Below are positions 1 to 8,984 of a stretch of 64,000 nt of DNA, piece by piece (the stretch's first letter is position 1; the number at the start of each line of letters is the position of its first letter). The notes under the pieces were generated by a model. The model searched no databases and was not told the DNA's origin. It saw nothing but the letters and a program-made list of their open reading frames with translations. The position numbers and the translations under genes are program-made. This DNA comes from Novosphingobium rosa NBRC 15208 (lineage in GTDB: Bacteria > Pseudomonadota > Alphaproteobacteria > Sphingomonadales > Sphingomonadaceae): the NCBI RefSeq assembly GCF_001598555.1, contig NZ_BCZE01000023.1, positions 49,240-113,239 of the forward strand, given 5' to 3'.

Positions 1-316
1 GGATCAGCCTTTCGGGCGCCTGGCGGCCTGCATGGCGAAGCGTGAAGGCGAACTGCTCCTTGGAGGCCCCCCCGGCCATGCGTTCGACCTCGGTGATGAC
101 CGGGCGGTCCAGACCTCGGGCGGTCAGGAAGTTGCCGAGCATCGCGGCAACCTCGGGCGCTGATTTGGGGCGGTAAGGCCCGGAGGATCGCAGCCTGAGC
201 GTGCGATCCAGAACATGGCGGATGCGCGGCTCGATCTCATCGCGGTCCCATAGATCGACGGGCGCCGGTGCGGTCGGCGGGAAACGATCCGACAGGGTTA
301 TGCCGTTATCCGCCAT
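1..316 (-). CDS. APH-like phosphotransferase family protein, N-terminal part (runs off the window)
   Basis: I read this frame from the reverse complement of the first 316 bases. It stays open for 105 codons and leaves the window at the left edge. It begins MADNGITLSDRFPPTAPAPV and reaches a GGASKEQFAFTLR segment, which resembles the nucleotide-binding loop at the start of aminoglycoside/choline-type (APH fold) phosphotransferases. The ATG overlaps the stop of the preceding gene in an ATGA arrangement, so the two are translationally coupled. It lies last in a leftward operon with a TonB receptor and a DUF7064/7065-like protein. Many sphingomonad APH-like proteins of unknown substrate sit in degradation clusters, so this is not evidence of antibiotic resistance. 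Kinase motifs downstream cannot be seen. Confidence 0.7.
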   Translation of the reverse strand, partial: MADNGITLSDRFPPTAPAPVDLWDRDEIEPRIRHVLDRTLRLRSSGPYRPKSAPEVAAMLGNFLTARGLDRPVITEVERMAGGASKEQFAFTLRHAGRQAPERLI

Positions 317-1242
317 CATCCGAACCGCCGGACATAGGGTTTGGCGAATTTCAGATAGTCGCGGTTCCAGCAGAACTCGCACCAGCCGGTTCCCGCCTCG
401 CCATCGATGGTGGCGGTGACCACCGATTCATTGAGAAGCACCTTGGGATCGAGGTCGAGCTGATATTTCGCGAAAGCCTGGCAATCGACGAAGACACTGC
501 GACCGTCGGTGTCGGTCACTGTGACCTGGAAGCGGTCGTGCATCATCCGGCTATCATAGTCGATCTCGTAATCGACCGAGCGGATGTGCCGCATCACGCC
601 ATTCTTGTAGAGATAGCCGCGCAGCTCCACCCGCCCGAAGGACTGCATCTCGAAGAAATGCACCGAGGCGCCGGCCGTGGTGGCGTGGATCCATTTGTAA
701 TGCTGGTTGAGCCCCCAGACCCTTGGCCCCCAGCTGTGATCGCGGATCATGAAATTGTTGAGCGGATAGTTCCGCCCATCGACGCAGAGATTGCCCTTGA
801 CGATGCCATGCTGCTCGGTGCGGTCGTCGCCATAATAGGGCGGATTGCCCTTGGGGTGCGAGCTGAAGGCATAGGGCGGATGCAGCGCTTCCCACCGCCC
901 CTCGAACTGGATGCGGTCACCCGACCAGCCCAGATCCACCACCTTGTGGGGTTCGCGCACCGCCATCAGCAGCGGGCCGAAACGCCAGTCGTCGAAATCG
1001 AGATCGTCAGCCACCTGCGTTTCGACCTGCTCCTCGATGGGGGCGTCGAAGGCCGGGCCGAAGAGGAACAGCCGGCCCTTGGCATGGCCATTGGCCCGAA
1101 CGGTGGGATAATAGAAACCCGCGATGCCGTAATGGGGCAGGACGAACTGATGGGTCAGCGATTCCCGGCCGTCCTCGCTCAATCTGTGGCGAAAGGCGTC
1201 CTTCGCGGGGCAATCGGCGATGGGCTGTGTGATCTCGGGCAT
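316..1242 (-). CDS. DUF7064/DUF7065-like protein of unknown function
   Basis: The protein is 308 aa with no signal peptide or membrane segment. I chose the ATG at 1242 over an in-frame start at 1305 because AAGGAGG lies seven bases before it and the longer form would overlap the upstream receptor gene. It contains an RDHSWGPR segment in the middle and aromatic-rich beta-type sequence throughout, which fits the DUF7064/DUF7065 family (two lipocalin-like halves) as I remember it. The family is common in sphingomonads and actinobacteria beside steroid, terpenoid or aromatic catabolism genes, but its biochemical role is not known to me. It sits between a TonB receptor (31-bp gap) and an APH-like phosphotransferase (overlapping start). 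A role in handling a hydrophobic substrate taken up by that receptor is inference. Confidence 0.75.
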   Translation of the reverse strand: MPEITQPIADCPAKDAFRHRLSEDGRESLTHQFVLPHYGIAGFYYPTVRANGHAKGRLFLFGPAFDAPIEEQVETQVADDLDFDDWRFGPLLMAVREPHKVVDLGWSGDRIQFEGRWEALHPPYAFSSHPKGNPPYYGDDRTEQHGIVKGNLCVDGRNYPLNNFMIRDHSWGPRVWGLNQHYKWIHATTAGASVHFFEMQSFGRVELRGYLYKNGVMRHIRSVDYEIDYDSRMMHDRFQVTVTDTDGRSVFVDCQAFAKYQLDLDPKVLLNESVVTATIDGEAGTGWCEFCWNRDYLKFAKPYVRRFG

Positions 1243-1273
1243 GGCTCGAACCTCCTTGCGGCACGAATGGGGA

Positions 1274-3655
1274 TCAGCGGTATTTGAACGCGAAGGTGAC
1301 GCCATAGGTCACCGGACGGCCGGCAAAACGCGCGGCGGAATCATTGCCGGGGTTCACATTGGTCCAGTAGTATTTGTTGAAGAGGTTCTTGCCCCAGATC
1401 GTCACGCGCCAGCGATCATGCGGCGCGGCATAACCGATCTGGCCATCGACGGTGGCATAGCCGTCAAGCTGGAAGACATTCTGCACGCCCGGCTTGTAGA
1501 TGGTGGTGGCGCTGGCCGGTACGGAGATGCGCTCGCCGCCCAGCACGGCATAGGAGGTGCTGCGCGCGGTGACGCCCAGACCCAGGAAAGGCGCGCCGCC
1601 ATCGGCCAGCTCATGCCGGTAATCGAGGTTGAACGAGCCCGACCATTGCGGCGTGAAGGGCAGGGGATCGCCACGGAACTGGTCCGACTGGCCCAGCACA
1701 TTGACGCCCTGATACTCCAGAACCTTGGAGTCGAGATAGGTCACGGCGCCGGTCAGGGTCAGGCCCTTGACGGGGCGCAGCGTGGCATCGCCCTCGAAGC
1801 CCTGAATGCGCGAGCGCGGCACGTTGATCAGAATGTCGAGCGTGCCGAAAATCGGGTCCAGTGTTTTTCCGCGCACCTGCTTGTCGCGATAGTCGTAGTA
1901 GAAGGCGGCGGCGTTGAGGCTCAGCTTGCGGTCGAACAGCTGGGTCTTGATGCCGGCCTCATAGGCGGTGACCGATTCCTGAGTCACCGGCCGCAGCGCG
2001 CTCTGGATCGCTGCCGCCAGGCTCGGGAAGGAGCCTGCCTTGTAGCCGCGCGAGACATTGGCATAGAGCAGCATGCGCGGCGTCATCTGGAAATCGGCGC
2101 CCGCCCGCCACGAGACATTGTCCTGCTTCAGGGTCTGCATCACCGGCACGCGCCCGGGCACATTGTTGGCGTTGAGCGTGTAGCAGTCGCTCGCAGTGAT
2201 GGGCGTGAAGGGCACCGTGCCCAGCAACCCGCCCAGTGCATTGAACAGGGTGGCGACATTGCCATCGCCCGCCGCATAGCCGCAGATCGCCGATTGATTG
2301 CGGGTGGAGGTGTAGCGCGCGGCGCCTTTCAGCGTCAGCCTGTCGATCGGTTTCCATTCGAGATTGCCGAAAGCGGCATAATTCTCGATGCTCTGATGGT
2401 TGGTCACGCCGCTGGCGTTGATGAAGAGATTGGCGGGGTTGTTGTTGGTGCCGTCGCGATAGAGCAGGACCTGCCGCTCGAAGGTGTTGCTGCGCTCGTA
2501 ATTGCCGCCCACGATCCAGCGCAGTGTGCTCGTCTGGTCATTGGCGAGGCGTACTTCCTGGTTGAAGGAGTTGATATGCCCGTCATTCTGCCCCAGGTCG
2601 AAGATCAGCAGTGACATGCCGTCGCCATCGGTGACCTGCGTCTGCTTGTAGCGGTCGTAGGAGGTGAGCGAGGTGAGGGTGAGCCCGCCGCCCAGCTCGA
2701 CATCGCCGCGCAGCGAGGCCTGGAAGAAGCCGCGATCGGCGCGGGGGCGGTCGACACCGGTCGACCAGTCCGCCGCCCGCGCATTGTTGGGCGCGAAGGG
2801 ATAGTTCAGCAGTGCGGGTGAGGCATATTGCGGAATTTGCGCGAAGATCAGCGTGAGCTGCTGGGCCTGAGGGTCGGAGGTGTCACGCCAGCCATTGACG
2901 TTGAGCAGGAGATGGGCGGCATCGAAAGGCTTCCAGTCCAGCAACAGCCGCCCGGCGACATAGCGCTGCTTTCCAAGCCTGTCGTTGCGGGTGTAGCTGT
3001 ATTGCCAGTCGTCGGAGCGCAGCGCGGTGCCGGCCAGCCTGAAGCCCAGCCTTTCGGTAAGCGGCCCGCTGATATAGGCGTTGCCATCGAGCTGGTTGAA
3101 ACGGCCATAGGAGATATTGCCGCCCGCGCTCAGCGACGAGGTGGGCTTGGCGGCGATGTAGTTGATGGCGCCACCGGTCGAATTTTGTCCGAAAAGCGTG
3201 CCCTGAGGCCCCTTGAGCACTTCGAGGCGTTCAAGATCATAGGCGACATGGCTGGCCATCACCGGAAAGGGCAGTGGCGTCTGGTCGAGATAGACGCTCA
3301 CCGCCGGATAGACGCCCAGCGAGCTTTCGTTGAAGCCCACGCCGCGCAGGGTGAAGATCGGCGTGTTGGTGGCCGAAGGCGCATAGGCCAGCCCCGGCAC
3401 CGAACTGGCGACATCTTCCATGCTGGTCAGCTTGCGGTTGGTGAGCGTATCGCCCGAGATCGCGGTGATCGACAGGCCGACCTTGCTGATGTTCTCGGAA
3501 CGTTTGTTGGCGGTGACCACGATCTCGGCCCCGTCGGGCACCCTGGATGCCGCGGCATCCGGCACCGATGCGGTCGTTTGGGCCATGGACGGCGCGGTCA
3601 GAACCAGTCCGCCCGCGCTGGAGACACAACACAACAGGGTCGCCCGCCAGTTCAT
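1274..3655 (-). CDS. TonB-dependent outer-membrane receptor
   Basis: This 793-aa protein has a cleavable signal peptide ending near APSMAQ, a TonB-box-like EIVVTA around residue 45, a plug domain with the LEVLKGPQGTLFGQNSTGG signature around residues 145-165, and a long beta-barrel. The C-terminus is GVTFAFKYR, so it lacks the usual terminal aromatic residue, although the beta-signal pattern is present. The start is supported by AAGGGGAG just upstream. The plug and barrel look like the sphingomonad/caulobacter receptor type rather than a siderophore receptor. It is the first gene of a leftward operon with a DUF7064/7065-like protein and an APH-like protein, so its substrate may be the compound those proteins process. 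The substrate cannot be assigned from sequence. Confidence 0.92.
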   Translation of the reverse strand: MNWRATLLCCVSSAGGLVLTAPSMAQTTASVPDAAASRVPDGAEIVVTANKRSENISKVGLSITAISGDTLTNRKLTSMEDVASSVPGLAYAPSATNTPIFTLRGVGFNESSLGVYPAVSVYLDQTPLPFPVMASHVAYDLERLEVLKGPQGTLFGQNSTGGAINYIAAKPTSSLSAGGNISYGRFNQLDGNAYISGPLTERLGFRLAGTALRSDDWQYSYTRNDRLGKQRYVAGRLLLDWKPFDAAHLLLNVNGWRDTSDPQAQQLTLIFAQIPQYASPALLNYPFAPNNARAADWSTGVDRPRADRGFFQASLRGDVELGGGLTLTSLTSYDRYKQTQVTDGDGMSLLIFDLGQNDGHINSFNQEVRLANDQTSTLRWIVGGNYERSNTFERQVLLYRDGTNNNPANLFINASGVTNHQSIENYAAFGNLEWKPIDRLTLKGAARYTSTRNQSAICGYAAGDGNVATLFNALGGLLGTVPFTPITASDCYTLNANNVPGRVPVMQTLKQDNVSWRAGADFQMTPRMLLYANVSRGYKAGSFPSLAAAIQSALRPVTQESVTAYEAGIKTQLFDRKLSLNAAAFYYDYRDKQVRGKTLDPIFGTLDILINVPRSRIQGFEGDATLRPVKGLTLTGAVTYLDSKVLEYQGVNVLGQSDQFRGDPLPFTPQWSGSFNLDYRHELADGGAPFLGLGVTARSTSYAVLGGERISVPASATTIYKPGVQNVFQLDGYATVDGQIGYAAPHDRWRVTIWGKNLFNKYYWTNVNPGNDSAARFAGRPVTYGVTFAFKYR

Positions 3656-4207
3656 ACACTCTCCCCTTTATCGGCACCGTTCATGCGGTGCTGTTTCTGA
3701 CGGGGAGGCTATCTGCCGGAAATTTTTGGGACAAATCCAATTCGCGGGGCATCATTCAAAAAGTATAATGGTATGACCTTAATGTGATTGATAGATCAGC
3801 ACTTCTTTGATGCCGCATGGCGCGGGCAGTGTTATCGGGCGGCGTTTGCTGCTTTGATGGCATCCCGGCCTGAAAAACGGGCTGCCGGACCCGTTGCACC
3901 CGTCTTGCGGGTGAGTGGATGCACCGGAGCTTAAATCCCTGTTTTCCAATAGCATGATCGAAATCCTATTTGGGCTGCGGCAACGGTGTTGCTAGCCGGT
4001 GCATCGCTGGATGGTTAATCCATTCAACCATTTAAGAATGAAAGCTTCCGCTTCGCGCATGACGAGGATGAAGGAAGCAACCGCCCGGGACGCACAGATG
4101 GACAGGCGCCGCATGGCCAGCACTCCCGCTTTTTCGCCGCCGATGATGGGCATGGCGACAGCGCGAGGACTGGCAGATGGCATCCCGGGATCAAGACGGA
4201 GGATGCC
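3656..4207. other. 552-bp divergent intergenic region
   Basis: The region separates the leftward TonB receptor from the rightward porin, so it must carry both promoters. I see no convincing gene. It is more AT-rich around 3715-3800 and 3940-4035. It contains a dyad at 4011-4031 (listed separately) and the 13-mer GATGGCATCCCGG twice, near 3856 and 4175. No sigma-70 element could be assigned with confidence. Confidence 0.6.
4011..4031. promoter_or_regulatory. Dyad ATGGTT-N9-AACCAT upstream of the porin
   Basis: The 21-bp inverted repeat has perfect 6-bp arms and lies about 175 bp upstream of the porin start in the divergent region. Its size fits an operator for a dimeric repressor or activator. 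No regulator gene is adjacent, so the binding protein is unknown. Confidence 0.35.
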
Positions 4208-5602
4208 ATGAAGTCGACTGCTCTGGTTTTATTGATGATTCTTGCGCCCTCCGTGGCTTTTGCGCAGACCGGACAGGAGCATGATCCTGCCAGCACGCCC
4301 CTCTCGCCATCCAGTCCTTCTGTGGAGCCCGGCACCAATGCCCCGGCACAAGGCACTCTGCCCGGCACAGTGGCACAGTCCCCCACCACGGATTATGCAC
4401 GCTTCGAGGCGCTCCGCCCCAAAGGCTGGGACATTCCTTTCCCCCGCATTCAGGATACGATCGCCCAGGATGCGGGCGGTGTCCGCTCCGCGCTGGCCGA
4501 TGCCGGTATCGGCATCATGGGCTTGAGCGCGAACACGGGTGTTTACAATCTGCGCGGCGACAGCACGCCCGGCGCCAGCTACAACGGGCGCAAGCCGACC
4601 TATGAGGTGGGCATCCAGTGCATCTTCCTCAGCTTCGACACCGGCAAGATCGGTCTGGAGGGCGGGCAGTTTCTGGTGACCGCGGCCTCCGTGACCAACG
4701 GCCTGCGGCAGATCGACGGGCCGCGCTTCACCCGCATCACCAACCTCGCCTATTATCAGGCGCTTGCCCATGGCCATGTCGAGGTCAAGGTGGGCTATCT
4801 GGACAATCTGCAGGAATTTGTCGGCACGGCGGTGGCGGGCAGTCTGGCCTCGGGCAATCTCGGGCCCCAGGCGCAGATTCCGGTGCAACTCGGCTTTGGC
4901 TACAATGGCATTGGCGCCCCCGCGATCAATGTGCGCCTGAACGCCAGCAATGGCCTCTACACCAAATTCGGCGCCCAGCGCAGCCTGCCGCCGGGCGGGG
5001 CCAATGCCGAGGTGCCGCTCAATGGCGGGCTGGGGTTGCGCTTCAATCTGCCGGGCGCGCGGGCCCTGTTCGTCGATGAGGTCGGTCTGCACCGCGAGGC
5101 GGAGGCGGGGCAGCGCTCACTGTGGTTTCGTGCGGGCGTGATCTACAACACGACCCGTTTCACGAATTATAAGACCGGCGGAACAAGCGAGAATTACGCC
5201 CTTTATGCCGCCGTTGATCGGCAGTTGACCCAGACCGACAAGGACAGGCCATTTCGCGGGGTCTATCTCGGAGCCTCGGTGAATTACGCTCCTTCGAGCC
5301 GCAATCTCTACAGCCAATATTACGAGGCGCGCGTTTATGGCATCGGCCTGATCAAGAAGCGGCCTTTCGATCTGGCATCGATTGTCGCCTCCTACAACAA
5401 GCTGTCGAATTTTGCCCTGGATGCGATTGTGCCCAATCAGAAATCCCAGGACTATGCGGCATCGGTGGTGGCCAGCTATGCCTATCGGGTGACGCACGGG
5501 CTCTATCTTCAGCCGGGTCTCGGACTGGTGAAAAATCCGACCTATGCGCCCAAGGTGCCCCTGGCGGTGAACGGCTATCTGAGCCTGTCACTGCTGATTT
5601 GA
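4208..5602 (+). CDS. OprB-family carbohydrate-selective porin
   Basis: This 464-aa outer-membrane protein starts with a signal peptide ending at VAFAQT, followed by a low-complexity Pro/Ser/Thr-rich linker to about residue 60. A beta-barrel domain follows, with a GWDIPFP segment, alternating aromatic strands, and a C-terminus that ends in a hydrophobic strand (LSLSLLI). This layout fits OprB-type porins, which pass sugars or small organic molecules across the outer membrane. GGAGG six bases before the ATG supports the start. It stands alone, with no sugar transporter or hydrolase beside it, so the substrate is unknown. The gene is divergent from the 3655 TonB receptor and may share control with it. 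Confidence 0.8.
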   Translation: MKSTALVLLMILAPSVAFAQTGQEHDPASTPLSPSSPSVEPGTNAPAQGTLPGTVAQSPTTDYARFEALRPKGWDIPFPRIQDTIAQDAGGVRSALADAGIGIMGLSANTGVYNLRGDSTPGASYNGRKPTYEVGIQCIFLSFDTGKIGLEGGQFLVTAASVTNGLRQIDGPRFTRITNLAYYQALAHGHVEVKVGYLDNLQEFVGTAVAGSLASGNLGPQAQIPVQLGFGYNGIGAPAINVRLNASNGLYTKFGAQRSLPPGGANAEVPLNGGLGLRFNLPGARALFVDEVGLHREAEAGQRSLWFRAGVIYNTTRFTNYKTGGTSENYALYAAVDRQLTQTDKDRPFRGVYLGASVNYAPSSRNLYSQYYEARVYGIGLIKKRPFDLASIVASYNKLSNFALDAIVPNQKSQDYAASVVASYAYRVTHGLYLQPGLGLVKNPTYAPKVPLAVNGYLSLSLLI

Positions 5603-5938
5603 GCCAGGTTGCACATACCAGCCTGGCTTGATGCCTACGAGCCTTTGATTCTGGAGTTTCAGGCGCATCTGCTCTGATGCGCCATGATACTCTAGGTTTT
5701 TTGTCCGCATTGGCTAAGCTTGAACGCTATGTCTGGATGAAAGACAATGATTGACCCAGATTATCGCCCCCACCGCAGCGCGCGATAGGTGGCAACGGTC
5801 GTTCAATTTCTCCGGTCATGAAAAATTTCCCAATGATGTGAGTGCCCATCCCGTTCAGCCTTGGGCGCCAAAGCGCCTGATATTCGGGCCTCCGGCAAAC
5901 CCGGGGCGATTCACATCCGGTGCTTGCTCCTTGGGGGC
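5603..5938. other. 336-bp intergenic region between convergent genes
   Basis: The stretch lies between the porin and the leftward Tat protein gene. It holds one clear hairpin (5662-5683) and no supported gene. Short open frames here overlap in several phases and lack ribosome binding sites. Confidence 0.5.
5662..5683 (+). terminator. Terminator-like hairpin after the porin
   Basis: Perfect 8-bp arms GGCGCATC and GATGCGCC enclose a 6-base loop, 60 bp after the porin stop. The T-rich stretch TTTTTTG begins about 14 bases after the stem rather than directly after it, so it may be a weak or factor-assisted terminator. Confidence 0.4.
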
Positions 5939-6637
5939 TCAAGATCTGGCGGAGGCCCACTCAACCGCTGCATCGAACAGGCGCAGCCCGGCCGGCGACA
6001 GGTTGGTGAAGGTGTCATTGTTGAGGAACATCATCACCCGGCGGGCCGGGGCCAGGGCCTCGTAATCCATCGTCGCGCCCTTTTCATAGCCGAAGATCGC
6101 CGCCTTCTCGGGCTGGCCGTAGAGTGTGGCGATGGTGGTGGCGCCAAGGCCGGGCTTGCCCCAGCTCATCGGCGCCTGTTTGACATAGACATTGGCCAGC
6201 CCCGCCGGCAGGCCGCCCGCCATGGGATGCGGCGCGTTGACGATCCAGAGATAACGCTCCTTCTCGGCCTCGCCGAAATCGGCATCGTGGCGCTTGCCGG
6301 TCATCGCCAGATCGTCGAGGCAGTCGTTTTCCCAGGTGAGCAGCGGCACAGGGGATTGGCGCCAGCCCGGATCGACATCCTTGGCCGACACCGTGGAAGA
6401 AAGGATCACCAGATCGAAACCCTTGGCGGCGTAGGGCGCGGCGCGCTGGTCGGCGATGTCCACGGCGTAACCAGCGGCGTGCAGATGATCGCGCACCTTC
6501 AGGTCGATGGGCAGATTGGGGCCTGCCTGCTGCACCACCAGCAGGATGCGTCTGGCCGCCCCCGCCGCGAAGGTGGGCGAGGCGGCCAGCGCCGCCGTTG
6601 CGGCAAAGCCCAGAGCAAAGCTGCGACGGTTCATCAT
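5939..6637 (-). CDS. Tat-exported protein with ThuA/GATase-like fold domain
   Basis: The protein is 232 aa from the ATG at 6637. It starts MMNRRSFALGF, a twin-arginine-like motif, then an Ala-rich hydrophobic stretch ending at TFAAG, so export to the periplasm is likely. The mature part has the pattern ILLVV, DLVILSSTVSA, VPLLTWEN, AIFGYEKGA and ARRVMMFLNND, followed by LRLFDAAVEWA. That order matches a secreted alpha/beta domain often found alone or appended to extracellular hydrolases, related to the ThuA or class I glutamine-amidotransferase-like fold. I see no Cys nucleophile, so an amidotransferase role is unlikely. It follows the siderophore-type receptor after only four bases, so the two are co-transcribed. 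Its function is unknown. Confidence 0.65.
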   Translation of the reverse strand: MMNRRSFALGFAATAALAASPTFAAGAARRILLVVQQAGPNLPIDLKVRDHLHAAGYAVDIADQRAAPYAAKGFDLVILSSTVSAKDVDPGWRQSPVPLLTWENDCLDDLAMTGKRHDADFGEAEKERYLWIVNAPHPMAGGLPAGLANVYVKQAPMSWGKPGLGATTIATLYGQPEKAAIFGYEKGATMDYEALAPARRVMMFLNNDTFTNLSPAGLRLFDAAVEWASARS

Positions 6638-6641
6638 CCTG

Positions 6642-8792
6642 TCACAGGGCGATTGAAGCGGTGAGCGAGACACGGCGCGGATCTCCGATCGAGATGAAAT
6701 AGAGGTTGACCGCCGACTGGTAATAGGTTCGGTCGAACAGGTTTTTCACGTTGAGCTGGAAGCTGGTCTTCTTGCCCATGACCGGCAGATCATAGGTGAC
6801 GAAGGCGTCGGCCACGACATAGGAAGGCAGGAAGAAGCTGTTGGCTGAATCCCCGGCGCGTCGCCCGACATAGCGCGGGCCCCCGCCGATGCGCAGGCGC
6901 CGCCCGCCCGCGATCCGCCCCAGATCATAGACCGCTGAAAGCGAGGCGGTGTTCTTCGCCACATTGGCCAGCTGGTTCCCGGCATAGAGCGGGTCTTCGG
7001 TGGTCCTGGCGTCGGTGTAGGCATAGCTGGCGATGGTGCTGAGATGGTCGGTGATCTGGCCGGCCAGATCCAGCTCCACCCCCCGCGAACGGGCGCGCCC
7101 GGCGGTGCGGTAATCTGTCAGGCCCGTCGCGGCATTGTACTGCGAGACGATCACATTGCGCTTGTCGATGTCATAGAGCGCCAGCGTGCCGGTGATGCGA
7201 TGCGGAATCTCCACCTTCAGTCCGCCCTCGAACTGACGGCCACGCTCGGGCTGGAAGCTGGAATCCAGCACCAGGCCCGAAGACAAAGGCGCGATGGTCG
7301 AGGCCGGTTTCAGCGACTGGCTATAGCTGAAATAGGCCGAGGCAAAGCTGGTGGCCTTATAGACCAGCCCCGCGCGCGGCAGGAATTTGTCGCCCTCGAT
7401 GTTGGTGTTGGCCACGAAGGGGCGGCCCTTGCCTGCCACCTGCCGGTAATGGAGGAAGCGGCCGCCCGCCACCACGATCCACTTGTCGCCCAGATGCAGC
7501 GTGTCCTGCCCGAAGAAGGAATAGTCGTGCAGATTGTCTGTCTGGTCGCTGTCGCTGGCCGAGACGGTGGTGGAGATGGGGTTGAGGCCATAGACCGGCT
7601 TGAGATAGTTGAAGCCCACGCTGGGTGTCTGGCGCAGCAGATCGCGGCGATAGATGCGGCGGTGTTCGTCCTCCACGCCGATCTGGATGTCGTTCCTGAG
7701 GCCCGCGACCGTCACCGAACCATCGACATAGGCCGTGCCGTAAAGATCGGTGCTGAGCGCGCCATTGGTGCCATCGTTGCTGCGCGTGACCGCGCCTGTG
7801 GTGGTGTTGACGCCCGCCACACGGAACTGGCCAGCATCGTAGAATTCGGCATTGTAGCTGCCGCTGAAATGGGCGGCCCAGCCATGGCCCAGCTGATGAT
7901 CGATGGAGATCTGGCCCAGATGGGTCTGGCCGATCATCGTGTTGGAAGGTTCGTCCAGACGCTCGCGCGGATCGATGGCCAGCGGCTTGCCGGTCTTGCT
8001 GTCGATCGAGGTGCCGCGATCGAAAGGCGCGTTGTAGCGGCGGAATTCATACCACAGCACCACCTGCGTTTTCGGCCCGTACCAGGCGAGCGAGGGGGCC
8101 ACCAGCGTCTCATGCCGGGCGCCGAAATTGCGCCAATAGGCTTCGTCATCCTGATCGACCACCAGGCGATAGGCCAGATTGCCCTTGATGGCCCCGGTGG
8201 TGTCGAGCATTTCCTCGGCGCCATTGCGGCCATGGGCATAGGTGTCGCCCGTGACCGACAGCATGGTGGCCGATTTCGTCAGCGGCTTCTTGCTGACGAC
8301 ATTGATCACCCCGCCCGGGTCCATGATGCCATAGAGCAGCGAGGAGGGCCCTTTCAGCACCTCCACGCTTTCCGCCGCCGCATTGAAGCCGCGTCCCTGC
8401 ACCAGCGGCATGCCATTGTGCATGATCGATCCGTCACGATTGCCGCCGAAGCCGCGCTTCATGATGGTGTCCTGCGTGGAGGCCAGCGTGTTGCCCTGCG
8501 TGATGCCGCTGACATTGGTCAGCACATCGTCGAGATAGCGCGGGCGCTGATCGCGGATCACCTGCGCTGCCACGATGTTGACCACCTGAGGCACATCGAG
8601 CGCGCGGGCCGTGGAGCGCAGGGTCGAGGCATCGGGCGTGGGTTGATACCGATCATCGGCGCCGATCTGCACCTGTGACGCGCGGCCCGTCACCACGATC
8701 GTATCCTGCGGCGGGGGCGGTGTCTCGGCATGAGCAGGCACGGCATGCGCCAGCAGGGCCGATGAGGCGAAAAAGGCGGATTTGAACGACAC
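6642..8792 (-). CDS. TonB-dependent siderophore-type receptor
   Basis: This 716-aa receptor uses a GTG start at 8792. It has a signal peptide ending at AHAE, the TonB box DTIVVTG near residue 30, and a plug with VEVLKGPSSLLYGIMDPGG and GVINVVSKKP around residues 145-170. That signature is typical of the FhuA/FpvA/FoxA siderophore receptor subfamily. The barrel ends SLTASIAL. It likely imports a ferric siderophore using TonB-ExbBD energy encoded elsewhere. The downstream Tat protein is co-transcribed. A Fur-box-like hexamer array sits about 30 bp upstream of the start (8823-8847), which supports iron control. The neighbouring orphan response regulator is divergent, and its two dyads at 8897 and 8985 could also affect this promoter. 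Confidence 0.9.
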   Translation of the reverse strand: MSFKSAFFASSALLAHAVPAHAETPPPPQDTIVVTGRASQVQIGADDRYQPTPDASTLRSTARALDVPQVVNIVAAQVIRDQRPRYLDDVLTNVSGITQGNTLASTQDTIMKRGFGGNRDGSIMHNGMPLVQGRGFNAAAESVEVLKGPSSLLYGIMDPGGVINVVSKKPLTKSATMLSVTGDTYAHGRNGAEEMLDTTGAIKGNLAYRLVVDQDDEAYWRNFGARHETLVAPSLAWYGPKTQVVLWYEFRRYNAPFDRGTSIDSKTGKPLAIDPRERLDEPSNTMIGQTHLGQISIDHQLGHGWAAHFSGSYNAEFYDAGQFRVAGVNTTTGAVTRSNDGTNGALSTDLYGTAYVDGSVTVAGLRNDIQIGVEDEHRRIYRRDLLRQTPSVGFNYLKPVYGLNPISTTVSASDSDQTDNLHDYSFFGQDTLHLGDKWIVVAGGRFLHYRQVAGKGRPFVANTNIEGDKFLPRAGLVYKATSFASAYFSYSQSLKPASTIAPLSSGLVLDSSFQPERGRQFEGGLKVEIPHRITGTLALYDIDKRNVIVSQYNAATGLTDYRTAGRARSRGVELDLAGQITDHLSTIASYAYTDARTTEDPLYAGNQLANVAKNTASLSAVYDLGRIAGGRRLRIGGGPRYVGRRAGDSANSFFLPSYVVADAFVTYDLPVMGKKTSFQLNVKNLFDRTYYQSAVNLYFISIGDPRRVSLTASIAL

Positions 8793-8822
8793 GAAAGGTT
8801 CTCGCTTGGTTTAATTTTATGA

Positions 8823-8847
8823 GATAATGAGAGTCGATTGCATTATC
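8823..8847. promoter_or_regulatory. Fur-box-like inverted repeat
   Basis: GATAATG and CATTATC form perfect 7-bp arms with an 11-bp spacer. In hexamer terms the site reads GATAAT-GAGAGT-CGATTG-CATTATC, a one-hexamer expansion of the classical Fur arrangement. It lies about 30 bp upstream of the siderophore receptor start. Fur control of such receptors is well established, but this particular spacing makes the call tentative. Confidence 0.45.
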
Positions 8848-8896
8848 ATGTGGCGCCTAGCGAGATTGGCGGCTGGCGTAAAGCGCTTCCGGCAAC

Positions 8897-8912
8897 ATTG
8901 GGAATCTTTAAC
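8897..8912 (+). promoter_or_regulatory. GTT-N10-AAC-type dyad, site 1 (ATTGGGAATCTTTAAC)
   Basis: This 16-bp site matches the shared consensus GTTGGNAATNNNNAAC except for the first base. It is the distal of two sites in the region between the siderophore receptor and the orphan regulator at 9102. See the matching sites at 8985, 12637, 16573, 18849, 30843 and 30911. Confidence 0.4.
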
Positions 8913-8984
8913 TTTTTACACCATGCGGATGCCACCTTGCCGGGCATCGGAGGTGGATCAGGTGCAGGCATGCCGCGCCGCAAT

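Noticed and set aside
3769..3778. TGGTATGACC as a GntR-type operator before the 3655 receptor
   Set aside because: It is a single short match with no GntR gene nearby, and the FCD regulator at 60 kb is far away.
7044..8678. 544-codon open frame opposite the siderophore receptor
   Set aside because: It has no recognisable domain, and the opposite strand has a complete TonB receptor.
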